Source: Azorinus chamasolen
Taxonomy: Eukaryota > Mollusca > Bivalvia > Cardiida > Solecurtidae
Length of the DNA: 64,000 nucleotides
Reading direction: 5' to 3'
Assembly: GCA_963576725.1 (NCBI GenBank)
Contig: OY755241.1
Span: 73,358,999-73,422,998 of the forward strand
Part shown: positions 50,380 through 61,483 of the stretch, one piece after another
Layout of the letters: each line of letters begins with the position of its first letter
Position numbering within the stretch: the first letter of the stretch is position 1
Notes under the pieces: model-generated
The model's database searches: none
Seen by the model: the letters and a program-made list of their open reading frames with translations, nothing else
Told to the model about the DNA's origin: nothing
Position numbers and translations under genes: made by a program

Positions 50380-51060
50380 AGCCCGGTTTACCTAAAACCT
50401 TAAATAGAAATTGTCTAGCATATGTAGTTCAGAAGTTATGAAAAATGGTAATGACAGCCAAGTTTTCAAAATATTGACCTTGACCTGATTTCAGGTATCT
50501 TTAAGTCGTCTGTAATTTCATTACCAAAGCTATCTGAATACCAAACGTGAATTACATAGCGTTCGTGAAAAAAGAAGTTATAGCACAATGTTAAAGTTTG
50601 TTAACAACAGCCACGTTCTCAAAATAGTTACCTTGACCTTGACCTAATTTAATGTATCCTTGTATCAAATGAAAGGCCTTCACCAAAGCTATCTCCATAC
50701 CATATATAAATTGTCTAACATATGTGATTCAGAAGTTAAGACAAAATGTTGAAGTTTTCAATGATGGCCTACTTGTCAAAATAGTGACCTTGACCTTGAA
50801 CTAATTTCAAATATCTTGATATGATCTTAAAGGCCTTTACCAAAACCATCTGTATACCACCAACGATGAATTCCCTAGCATTTGTAGTTCAGAAGTTACA
50901 GCAATGTTTGTTAAAAACGGCAAAGTTTTCGAAATAGTGACCTTGACTTTAATCTGATTTCATGTATCCTTGTATCAAGTGAAAGGCCTTTACCCAAGAT
51001 ATCTGCATTCCAAATATGAATTGTCTAACTTAAGTAAGTTATAAGCAATGTCAAAGATGT
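50380..51060 (+). mobile_element. HINE-like element, core type 11
   Basis: Four ~165-bp cores (aaaatagtgaccttgacctt, gtatccttgtatcaaatgaa, aggcctttaccaaagctatc). No microsatellite end seen. Confidence 0.65.
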
Positions 51061-51561
51061 ATGCTGCGCAAATTTCCGCAAATTTTGCGTTTCGAACTGA
51101 CTTCCGAATTGGAATCTATGCACCTTGACACTTATTTAACGCTAAATAGCACTGTCAGTAAATGGTTGTTCCTGTAGAAAAAACCCCTAGAAAAATGAAT
51201 TGCTACGAAAAACCAACGGAATAGCCTTCGTCATTGACCAGAATCTGTCGTAAGATTCAAATGTTTGTATATAAATCAAGTAGTTACATGCAATATATAT
51301 AAATCAATCAATGGTCTATCAATAGTCAACGGTGATCTTAAATTCAAACATCTATAGATCCATCAATTGGTAGATAACGAAACACATCTACAACATCTTA
51401 TATGAGTTATCCCCCTTTCACCGACTCTCAATATCTAAATACGCTCAGTATAACACTGTATAATGAGTTTACTGTATATCCAACTTTCTACTAATAATTA
51501 GCGATATCAGTTAATATAACGTTAACTTTCATAGATAGTTTCAAGAGAGAAGGACAGTGTA
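51061..51561. other. Unassigned interval
   Basis: No repeat or coding segment recognised between the HINE and the LINE remnant. Confidence 0.45.
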
Positions 51562-52195
51562 TCAATTACCATAGTAAGTACTGCTCCTTATTTCAAATGC
51601 TTTGAATATAAATAGTGCTAAGTTCCTAAGAGTACCTTCATTTTCAGTTTTTAACAGTTCAATAAATTTCACCATATTTGGTCGTTTCCAATAATGCTGT
51701 TTAATATACAAATTTCGCAAATTAGCATACAAAGGACAATCGAGCAGAAGGTGATATTCGTCCTTTAAATATTTGCATGACTGGCATTTTCTTTCATTAT
51801 ATGGATTTTCTTTGGTTTGTGCTATCTTCCTGCTTCAACTTCTAGCCTATGTGCTGAAACACGAAAGCCAGTAGGCCTAAGTGCTATTCTCAACTTGTCA
51901 ACTTTAATGCAATTCGGGTATGACTGAAATGAAAAATCACAAAATATCCTATATGTTCTTGCCCTAGTTGAGTTTTCCAAATCACTATTGTACATCTGTA
52001 AATAATTATCTTTGAGTCTTTGCTGAAAAATTGAAAGAAATAACTGTACATGTTGAACACCTTGGTTTAACCTAACAATATAAAACCCCAGATTCTCCAG
52101 TAAACTTTGAACTGATAAACTTTTAACTGATCTAGCCTATGATTTCTTCTCAGGATAATACTCTAAATCACTTAGAGTGTATGGTCAGTGATACA
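51562..52195 (-). pseudogene. LINE ORF2 C-terminal remnant
   Basis: The minus strand reads as one frame with two internal stops. It has SLLENLGFYIVRLNQGVQHV, then STRARTYRIFCDFSFQSYP, LRIALRPTGFRVSAHRLEVE, a TAG, then NERKCQSCKYLKDEYHLLLD followed by CPLYANLRN (CCHC-type knuckle) and a TGA end near 51562. This is the C-terminal zinc-knuckle region typical of animal LINE ORF2 proteins. A second TAG occurs upstream after PEKKS. Both TAGs fall where related copies carry Trp, as far as I recall. No reverse transcriptase domain is visible; the 5' boundary near 52195 is approximate. Confidence 0.72.
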
Positions 52196-52362
52196 AAACA
52201 ATGTCAAGAAAACCTGTAGTAGATCGCTAGGTATTATAGTTCGATTTTGACCCGTGAGCTGTGACCTTTAGGACCAGTCCACCCGTAGAGGTAAAACGCG
52301 TCACAAACCATTTATTTGTTCCGGAGTTACCTGTGGTTATACAGACAAGTATTAAGCATATA

Positions 52363-52566
52363 CAGTCAAACCTCTCTATCACGGCCGCTGAATTGTGTTA
52401 ATTAGTTGGTATTTAGGGCAGGTGGCTGCTTAAAGCAAGGTGAAAGTAAAACAGAACGCACCTACAGGATTGTTCTGTTTTACTTTCACCTTTCTTTAAG
52501 CAGCCACCTGCCTTTAACACAAAATACTTGATGTTATTTAGTGGTTGTTATAGAGAGGTGTTACTG
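52363..52566. mobile_element. TA-1 MITE
   Basis: TA-flanked; cagtcaaacctctctatcac and tgttatagagaggtgttactg; stem aggtggctgcttaaagcaag, inner stem gtaaaacagaacgc / gttctgttttac. Confidence 0.87.
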
Positions 52567-52604
52567 TATATACTAATACTGCACGATTACTACGAGCTTC
52601 TTGT

Positions 52605-52720
52605 GACGGAAACAGATCAAACCGGCCCCAAGTCAAACCGGCCCCAAGTCAAACCGGGCCTCAATTTGGTCAAACCGGTCCCCTTATTATATTTTGGCTG
52701 GTCAAACCGGCCCTACAAAT
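52605..52720. repeat. GTCAAACCGGCCCC repeat
   Basis: Five copies of (g)tcaaaccgg(c/g)cc at irregular spacing; unusually G/C-rich for this window. Confidence 0.7.
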
Positions 52721-52996
52721 AAAAAGCTTCTAATATATATCTTTTTAATAATGAAATATTTTATTGATACTTTTGTTACCTTTTTTATCACGAAATATAA
52801 TGTTCGAGAAACCTGTGATGAGGAAAATTTCCATTTCTGCATATAATGTAACCGAGCAATTAACACTTTTCTAAGACACACACGCTAATTAGTAATGTAT
52901 GCGTGCCTCTAATCTAACCGTACTATGAACACATTATTACTTTTTGCTACAAATACTAATTGGTATGATATGCATGTGGCGGTAAATTTAAGGTAC

Positions 52997-53224
52997 TTAA
53001 CTCTTTCCCTGTGCTATGCTTATTTCTGTACATACCGAATATTCAAGTCAAAATAGTTATAATTAAATATGGAAGGCCATTTTAAAAACTAAAGGAAAAT
53101 ATCTTTCAAATTCCATTAGCAAACAGGTTTGACTCAGATAAGACGGCTCCTTTAGGAGCCGTCTGATCAGGGTCTGCTCTGTTTGCAAATGCGTGAAAAC
53201 ACGTTTATATGAGGGAAGGGCTAA
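52997..53224. mobile_element. TTAA-3 MITE
   Basis: Left ttaactctttccctgtgcta, right tatatgagggaagggctaa; apex ggctcctttaggagcc. Confidence 0.84.
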
Positions 53225-54831
53225 AGGTGTTAATCCCATTTATTATTGTTAAAGATAAACACTAATTGCTCAGGGATGCACGTGGCGGTAACACATAAAT
53301 GTATTTAAGCTGTTAAATCTCTTTGTTTTCAGTGTTGTGTTCCGTCAATAAAAAGGCTGCATTAATTTTCGGCGTTTTTGAAGATAAATGTTATATGGCT
53401 TATATATATAATCGTGAAATTTACACTCATATACGTTTAGGGGTAAAGGTACATGAAATGTCTATGATGTGGAAAACATAAGTCAATTCTTAACGAGGCT
53501 GATATTTATGTGAGAATATTGAGCTATTTGCCTCTGCGTAATAACGACAGTTGCAAAGCAGCAGCGGAGTATTTTTATTTGAGGAATGGAGTTCCGAGTC
53601 ATCTTAATCACGTGTACTGCGTGTATACCTGGACAAAGTAAATAATGGGAGTAGGTCACGGAAGACGAGTTCTTTTGGGCTGAAAACGCAGGCGCGTTTC
53701 TAGGACTTGGACGTCGGATTGGCATTGCTTGGTAAGAATTAGTTGATAATCTTATTCGTACCGGGTTTAGGGAATAGTTTATATTGCAAGACTAAGTCAC
53801 TGTGTTGATATGCGAACTTTCACCATCATCAACAGCAACAACAACAAACATGCCTCTTTTATAAAATAGGAGAGATAATTTTAATGGTAGCAGAATCACA
53901 ATATCAGACCTGCTCCTGCTTAAAGGACATGTGTTGATCTGGCATTGTTTCTGTATTCAATTAGATTGCAATAACCAATAGGAAAAGTCCAGTTACAGTG
54001 TCCATGTTTTTTTCCATCCATCATTCTGTGGTAGAAATTGCAAATTGATACAGCCACCCTTGTATTAAGCGACCACATCTTTAAGGGTGCTATGTAGTTC
54101 CTCCATAATGGAGACAGTCCAAAGCAATACGCTGACTATGCAGAAAGTATCAGCATAATTTTATTCTGCAGTGGACAATCGTGAGTTTCAAAACTTTCCG
54201 TCTCAAGCCTGCAATTTATATGGTCGCTTAACACAAGCCCGACTGTTCATCGGGATAAATAGTACATAAAGTAGGTTAAGTATGCTTATAACAAATACAG
54301 TACAGACAATCTTGTAATAAGCGAAGTGGCAACAAATTGTTTAGGATTGACATATCCACTGATATGTGAGTGCTCAACAGAATAAATGCAATTTGCAATG
54401 AATTTATAAAAGGTGCTATCAACATTACTCAGTCAGTCCCGCATAAAAAGAAATAACTTCTATATATTCGAGATTACTAATCACATTATTTTGCATGTTC
54501 GCTTAATAGTAGATTGGCCGCCATATAGAGATATACATGAAGTATAGACTATGAAAGCAGATGGGCGGGCATAGGTGAGTATCTATCATTCTAAGACAAT
54601 TGTAAGATGCCAGCAGCACGTTTTAAAAACAGCGTATAATAGTGCGAATAGAACTACTTATTTTTTTCAATTCTTCATTTGATTTAGAAATTAAAAGATA
54701 TTTAAATTTCATATAGGAAGTATTAAACGGACAGGTTAATCATATGTGTTTAACAGTATGTATGATGTTCTATGAATATGTTCCATGCTCATTAAACAGA
54801 TAATTTTAACCCTTCAATCAATATGGAAATC
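53225..54831. other. Unassigned, possibly genic interval
   Basis: Few repeats. 53560-53750 is more G/C-rich and ends in a donor-like ATTGCTTG|gtaaga; it could be a 5' UTR exon of a plus-strand gene, but no coding frame supports this. 54045-54250 has loosely inverted cttgtattaagcgaccac / ggtcgcttaacacaag. Confidence 0.3.
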
Positions 54832-55069
54832 CATTGGGGACCCCCGCTTCTTAGCTCTATTTTCTATACAAAATAAGAACCTGCGCAATTTTCCAGTAAA
54901 TAAGCATCATATCTGCTTAGACATGCTGCTTGCTAATCGCTGATCTGAAATGCTGCTTCTTAATAACGAACTAACTTCGTTTTTTTTATTACGAACGGGA
55001 AAATTGTGCATGTTCATATTTTGTATTGCAAAAAGAGCTAAGAAGCGGGGTCCCCAATGGCTTTCCATA
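54832..55069. mobile_element. MITE with TGGAAATCCATTGGGG ends
   Basis: Inverted arms tggaaatccattggggaccc and gggtccccaatggctttcca flanked by TA, extending through cgcttcttagctctattt / aaagagctaagaagcg and a second stem gcgcaattttcc / ggaaaattgtgc. It sits inside a degraded TTAA-type MITE. Confidence 0.78.
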
Positions 55070-55094
55070 GTTTTCTGTTCATTGTTTTTGAGAA

Positions 55095-55300
55095 ATAAAC
55101 AGTTATAAATTGTTCCAGCAATGTCTGTTTTTTAGGATGTTGTAGGTGTAAACAGAAAATAAAAGCAGCCCCTGATCAGGCAGCTTAGGAGTTACTTGAC
55201 CAGGGTCTACTCTATTTACTTAGATTATTTTAGATCTGCATCTGCATTATTAGCTATGGAAATATTTTGTTTAATTTCCAATTTCAAAAAAAGGCCTGAT
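55095..55300. mobile_element. TTAA-1 MITE remnant
   Basis: gcagcccctgatcaggcagc and ttgaccagggtctactctat, then aaggcctgattaatcgttca. Confidence 0.6.
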
Positions 55301-56036
55301 TAATCGTTCATGATAGGCAGATTTTGGTAGTCATATTAAACAGGTAGAGTGTTTAGAGTACCGACGATTGGTGAGCGTTTTATCTAAAATTAACAGCAGA
55401 AAGAATAGTCCCATTCCCTCTTGCCAATCATGTAATCATGCCCTATTACTAAGAAGGTACATACTAGTAACAGCCGAAGCTACGGCTTTCTACAATAAAG
55501 AATGCCGAACATGCATGTGAAAAATCCGAAGGTGCTCATTTCAGTTTATAAATTGCCTAAACTACATTTTCCAAGATATTAAGGCATGTGGCAGTTTACT
55601 GAAATAATATATTCACAATATATGTAATGCATGTATTATGGTGCAGAGTAGATTTTATCACCGTTAATACTTTGCTTAATTTTTTTTTCCTTCTCCTGAA
55701 AAGTTCACTTTTTTCAGCTTCGGCATTCTATATCGGGAGTATCGATATGATTAAATGTGTACATCATTGTACGCTATACTCACAATGTAAAGTAATTCTG
55801 CTCATGTCAAGGCAGCAATGGCGTTCCATATAGAACAAAACCCATTGCCCCTGTGCTTAAACATCTGTCAGACCCCACCCGGTAAAATACGGCTGGTTCA
55901 CACCGTTATTGTTATTATGCACTGTTGAATTGCTCATTATATCTTTTGTAATTTATTTTTTTGTTTGTTGTGTGGTATTTACCTACTCACACAGCATTGT
56001 CCTACTATTTTGCAGCATTAGCCCATTTTGCAGGTA
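55301..56036. other. Unassigned interval
   Basis: No recognised repeat. A 68-codon plus-strand frame (55627-55833) is hydrophobic but has no supporting context. Confidence 0.4.
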
Positions 56037-56454
56037 CAGTAAAACCTCTCTATAATGGCCACTAAATTACACAAATTATTTGGTGTTAAAGGCAGGTGGT
56101 TGCTTAAAGCAAGGTGAAAGTAAATCAGAACGCTCCTATAGGAGCGTTCTGTTTTATTTTCCCCTTCGCTCCCATAGGAGCGTTCTGTTTTACTTTCCCC
56201 TTCGCTCCTATAGGAGCGTTCTGTTTTACTTTCCCCTTGCTTTAAGCAACCACCTGCCCTAAATACAAACTAATTAACACAATTTAGTGGCCCTTTGGAT
56301 TTGGTCTACAATTCCTACCTATAGATTTTGGCCAAAATGGGTTAATTATGTATATTTTCAATATGTACCTCTTATCACATCTGTAGATCTATGTGCGGAG
56401 TGAAAAATAAACTGTCAAACTCAACTTAAATCTCCGCTTTGTGGGGTGTTACTG
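56037..56454. mobile_element. TA-1 MITE with a triplicated apex hairpin
   Basis: cagtaaaacctctctataat and ggggtgttactg, TA-flanked. Inside the stem (aggtggttgcttaaagcaag / cttgctttaagcaaccacct) the hairpin cgctcctataggagcg with gttctgttttacttt occurs three times. About 150 extra bases precede the right end. Confidence 0.78.
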
Positions 56455-56703
56455 TATATGGCTAATGGTTCCTCCACACACTTTGTACTTTGTTCATTGT
56501 AATATATGTCTTCATGTATTGTATATTGTATGAATATATAATAAAATTTGAAAAATAAAAAAAAATGTTTTGTGCTGTAATTAAATCTTGTACTCATTAT
56601 TTTTCATTGAATAAAATCCGTTCTTATTATGTTATGTACTACCTGCTGTTGATACATGTTGTACATATGTTCGTTGTGTTTTATCGTATACAGTGTACCT
56701 GTA
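56455..56703. other. AT-rich interval
   Basis: No gene; includes a short A-rich tract near 56555-56570. Confidence 0.45.
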
Positions 56704-56814
56704 CAGTAAAACCTCTCTGTTACGACTACATGAGACCAGAGAGCAACTAGCCCATTCACACCTACTTAATTATTTTCATCTACTAATAATTGTCGTAATT
56801 GAGAGGTTTTATTG
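56704..56814. mobile_element. Short TA-1-like MITE (111 bp)
   Basis: cagtaaaacctctctgttac and gtaattgagaggttttattg, TA on both sides. The long inner stem of other TA-1 copies is absent. Confidence 0.8.
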
Positions 56815-56861
56815 TATATACTGTATATAAGATCTTACTTGTATTAGCGGACTTTTTTAAA

Positions 56862-57000
56862 CATTTTACTCCATACCTATGTATGTCTGTCTTTGAAACT
56901 AAGTAGACTCAGACCAGCCAGCTGTTATAGCCTTCTGATCAGGATCTCCCCTGTTTCTTATGATGTAATATGGATTTGATTCTTCTGTTTCTATTAAAGA
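56862..57000. mobile_element. TTAA-1 MITE remnant (reverse)
   Basis: acattttactccatacctat, gtagactcagaccagccagc, ttctgatcaggatctcccct. Confidence 0.6.
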
Positions 57001-57182
57001 AAGTGTGTAGACTGCATACCTCTACACACGCGCCGCCGTTTATCAGCGATCCATTAATCGGATTAGCACCTGCTGATTAGGTACGCACACAAAGGCAGTG
57101 TTAATCTTTAGCCTACTGAGCAAATTATCTTTACATATTTTTTCACCTACTACATTTTCAAAATTCAATTCTACCAAAATGA

Positions 57183-57293
57183 CATCAGAGTGTCAAACAG
57201 TTTGGATCCCGAGTTACTCGGCGTCTCATCTGGATCCAAAATGTTTGCATAGGTATTCACTCATCCACCCATAGTAGGGTAAAGGTTAACTTT
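57183..57293. repeat. Family D palindrome
   Basis: aaacagtttggatcccgagt and ggcgtctcatctggatccaa, then aaaatgtttgcataggtatt. Confidence 0.7.
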
Positions 57294-57461
57294 TACCTGC
57301 CACTTGTCGCAAAAAAAAAATTGTTTGAATAATCTGTTTTTATCTTTTAACTATACTAACACTCTATGCATCACCATTCACATCTACAGTTTTTTTTTTA
57401 TATTTTCGTTGTTTTAAGTCTGCACAAGTTTTGCACAATGCCACGCTCTTTACAGGTGGAT

Positions 57462-57561
57462 TGGGTAACCTGGGAGAAATGTGGGTAACCTGGGAGAAAT
57501 GTGGGTAACCTGGGAGAAATGTGGGTAACCTGGGAGAAATGTGGGTAACCTGGGAGAAATG
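57462..57561. repeat. 20-bp minisatellite, five units
   Basis: Unit gggtaacctgggagaaatgt repeated perfectly. Confidence 0.96.
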
Positions 57562-57695
57562 GTATCTATCTCTTTTCTAACCCAAACTCAAGACAACATA
57601 ATCAATATGATTGCTCGAAATTATTGTAAAAGAATAAAAAAGAAGAACGATATGAGCTATAATATGTTCGATCCAACTAATCATTTATGAAACTC

Positions 57696-57982
57696 TTCGA
57701 CCCTTTACATCATATACACGTGTTTCCATGGAAACATAGACATATAACTAAACCAAAATCCAAATATCCACTATGATTATTACAAAAATTAGTTCAACAA
57801 AATATCTACGATAAATCTTATGTTAACATGGTAGACCCTGTTCGGGCATCTCACACCGATATGTTGAATCTGGTCCTACTCAGTGCGAAAATGCATTAAA
57901 TGAACTATGTATATGTTGAATCTGGCCCCACTCAGTGCGAAAATGCATTAACTTTGTATATGTAAGGGAAAGAAAGGGTTAA
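57696..57982. mobile_element. TTAA-3-like MITE with an internal ~52-bp duplication
   Basis: Left cttcgaccctttacatcata, right gggaaagaaagggttaa. gttgaatctgg(t/c)cc(t/c)actcag with gcgaaaatgcattaa occurs twice. Confidence 0.68.
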
Positions 57983-58125
57983 TAAACACTTGTATGGTTT
58001 ATTGCATACAATCACATCAATTAGTTTTTTTACAACTTGTCATTTCGATTGGGTCCATGTCATGTATATAATTAAACGTAAATATAGTTAAAGTAAATTA
58101 CATGATACGTTAATTCTCATGATTA

Positions 58126-58470
58126 ACCGGTAGCGCGGACTTAGGCTGGTATAAGCATCGTGTATGACAAGTGCAAGGGATTTACATCAATGATATTTTT
58201 GCTGTAAATGATAGGGATTTTTTTAAAACTATTATACCATACTTTTAACATATAAAAAGACCACTTTGACTGGTCCGCGCGAGCCAGGAGGATTTTTCTG
58301 TGGTCCGCGCGGACTTTTGACTGGTATAAAACGTTGTAAATACAAACATCTAGGTATTTACCCAATTATTTTTATGTAAATGATAGGAAATAGGTATTAA
58401 AGTACTATACCATACTTTAACATGAAAATACCCCTCCGCGCGGTCCGGACGATTTTTACACCCACCGCTT
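58126..58470. repeat. ~174-bp diverged direct repeat with GGTCCGCGCG patches
   Basis: gcgcggacttaggctggtat and gcgcggacttttgactggta start two copies; each continues with atgataggga / atgataggaa and actataccatac. CpG-dense patches (gtccgcgcg) stand out in AT-rich DNA. Confidence 0.7.
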
Positions 58471-59329
58471 GATATGCACAATAGTTATTTATAGACACAT
58501 ATTTATGATCTGGGGCCAAAACCTTGTCAAACGGCCCCTGTATATAGCAAATGTTCGATAAAAAACTGCTGCAGGTCTCTCCTTGGCTTCCTTTTAGAAG
58601 GAAGCCAACTTGTATAATAAAAGAGTTATATGTATTATATTAAACATTATGATAATTATATACATTTAAAGGAAACTCATATAGAAACTCTTGGTATTAT
58701 CGTTCAGAGCATTGTGTAGCCCAAAGAAGGACTGTTGTGTAGCCCTCAGAGAAGGTTGTTTACAAGAACGACCTGAGAGCATATGCAATGCTCTCGGCAA
58801 ATTCTTTCTCCTTTGCTGGCTGCAGATATACGTGGTCTTTTGTAGATATTGAGTCGGTTGACGTCAATTTATCAGGATGAATCCAGACCAGGTCTGAGTG
58901 GATTGCCGACATGATCACGTTGAAACGTCTCTAAGAGAAATCTAGCAGCTTAATGCAGGACAAAAGAAAACAGCTTACTGCATTGCTTTTGCCCTACATT
59001 AAGCATTAACTTCATTTTTAATAATCTGTACCTTTCACTGAGTGAACTTATCACCTCCCTTCCGAATTTATTATCTAAATTACGTCCATCGTTGATTCTG
59101 ATTGTCGATGGTTTATACCATGATCAAATATTAGAATTAACAAGGGCATGTTGTATTGCAATGCAAGACATGAGTCCCCCACCTGACTGAAAAAAAACCC
59201 TCCACTCTCCCCACCCCACCCACCCATGGTGTGGTTGACGATGGTATATACATGACCACCTGAATGGTATTAGTACCTACTTTCATATATTGAATCAGTA
59301 AATAAAAAGTTATTGTCCCAACAAGAAAA
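58471..59329. other. Mostly unassigned, small palindromes
   Basis: 58581-58606 is a hairpin (ttggcttcctt / aaggaagccaa, loop ttag). 58938-59010 is a TA-1 stem remnant (cagcttaatgcaggacaaaa ... gccctacattaagca). No gene. Confidence 0.45.
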
Positions 59330-60575
59330 TATGAACAAGAGAGCCAGAATGACCCTGAAGCGCTCACCAGACAATCAGGAGAAGATTTTCAAAGTTTTCA
59401 CTATACGTTTCTATAGAAAACTAGCCGGCCCTGGGACAGGCCAATTTTGACCCCAGGAGCATAATTTATATAACTTTTGTAGAGGACTTGAACATGATGC
59501 TATGAGCCAAATATGAAAGCTGAAAACCTTTCAGTTTCAGAGGAGAAGATTTTCAAAGTTTTCTCTATATGTTTCTACTAAAAACTACCCACCACTGGGG
59601 CGGGGCCAATTTTGACCCCAGGGCCATAATTCATATAACTTTTGTAGAGGACCTATACATGATGCTATGCGCCAAATATGAAAGCTGAGAACGTTACAGA
59701 TTCAGAAGAAGATTTTCAAAGTTTTCACTATTTGCTTCTATTGAAAACTTCCCACCCCTGGGGCGGGGCCAATTTTGACCCCGGGGCCATAATTTATATA
59801 ACTTTTGTAGAGGACCTGTACTTGATGCTATGTGCCAAATATGAAAGCTGAGAAACTTCTGGTTTCAAAGGTTTACTATATGTTTCTTTTGAAAACTTCC
59901 CACTCCTGGGGCGGGGCCAATTTTGATCCCAGGGGCAAAATTTATATAACTTTTGTAGAGGACCTGAACATGATTCTATGTGCCAAATATGAAAGCTAAG
60001 CGCCTTCCAGTTTCAGAGGAGAAGATTTTTCAAAGATTTCACTATTTGTTTCCATTGAAAACTGCCCATCCCTGGGCCATAATTTATATAAATTTTGTAG
60101 AGGACCTGAATATGATACTCTGTGCCAAATATGAAAGCCTTTCAGTTTCAGAGAAGAAGATTTTCAAAGATTTCACTATTTGTTTCTATTGAAAACTGCC
60201 CATCCCTGGGGCGGGACCAATTTTGACCCCAGGGTCATAATTTATATAACTTTTGTAGGGGACCTGAACATAATGCTATGTGCCAAATATGAAGGCTAAT
60301 AACCTTCTGGTTTCAGAGGAGAAGATTTTCAAAGTTTTACTATGTTTCTACTGAAAACTTCCCACCCATGAGGCGGGGCCAATTTTGACCACAGGGGCAT
60401 AATTTATATAACTTTTGTAGAGGACCTATAGGTGATGCTATGTACCAAAGATGAAAGCTGAGAACCCTGTAGATTCAGAGAAGATTTTTAAACGTTCAAA
60501 TTTTTGACGCAGGACGATGGACATCAGGCGATCACAAAAGCTCACCCTGAGCACTTTTTGCTCTGGTGAGCTAAA
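59330..60575 (+). mobile_element. HINE-like element, core type 6 (about seven units)
   Basis: Left end gaacaagagagccagaatga and aagcgctcacc. ~170-bp cores with gaagattttcaaagttttca, cctggggcggggccaatttt, ataatttatataacttttgt and gccaaatatgaaagctgaga. Right hairpin ctcaccctgagcactttttg + ctctggtgagctaaaaa. Confidence 0.82.
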
Positions 60576-61024
60576 AAGGGGAGTAACTCCAAAAATATTC
60601 ATGCTAGAGTTATTGCCCTTGTGCATGACACTACACCTCATCATGCTTAGTTTCAAATCAATTGAACTAGTACATAAAGAGTTATTAACTGCACAAGAAA
60701 ATATGAAAAGGGGAATAACTCCCAAATATATAGATGCTAGAATTAGTGCCCTTGTGCATGACACTACCCCTCATCATGATTGTTCCATATGTGAAGTTTC
60801 AAATCAATTGAACCAGTAGATAAAGAGGTATTGTCTGGATAAAAAATATGAAAAAGGGGAATAATATAAAAATATTGATGCTAGAGTTATGGCCCTTGTG
60901 CATGACACTACTCCTGATCATGCTTCTTCAATGTGTGAAGTTATAATGAATTTGGCCTCACTTTGTAGGAGATACACTTTGTAGGAGATATTGCCCGGAC
61001 ACGAAGCGTGACAGACGGACTAAC
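60576..61024 (+). mobile_element. HINE-like element, core type 12 (three units)
   Basis: ~135-bp cores: aaaaggggaataactcccaa, gcccttgtgcatgacactac, tcatcatgct, tttcaaatcaattgaac. Ends near cggacacgaagcgtgacaga / cggac. Confidence 0.65.
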
Positions 61025-61483
61025 AAGAAAATATGAACAAGAGGGCCACGAGGCCCTGAAGCGCTCACCAGAGATAACCCCAGGGACCGGGCCATTTTTG
61101 ACCACAAGAAATCATGTGTACAGCCTTGGTAGAGAACCACAAGTCAAAGCAATATGCCATTAATTAAAGGTCTAAGCCTTATGGATTCAGAGAAAAATAA
61201 TATTTATATTTTTCCCATGAAAAACGGATAAGCCCTGAGGCAGGGCCAATTTTCGTTCAGTGGTCAGGGTGTAAGTTAAACATTCTTGGCAGAGGACCAC
61301 AAGCCACAGCTACATATTTGTAGAAGACCATTAGATCATGTTACATACCAAATATGAGAAGATTTTCAAAGTTTAATTGAAAATGAATGTCATCAGGTCC
61401 AACAGCTAAATCGTGCGATTTAGTAAGAGAAGAGAATCAAACAATTGTCTCTCAGTTAAAGGCAAATTGTAGCTTTCAGTGTT
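61025..61483 (+). mobile_element. HINE-like fragment, type 6 left end
   Basis: aaaatatgaacaagagggcc, gaggccctgaagcgctcacc, then diverged cores (ggcagggccaattttcgttc). The right end is missing; the Penelope-like fragment follows. Confidence 0.6.
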
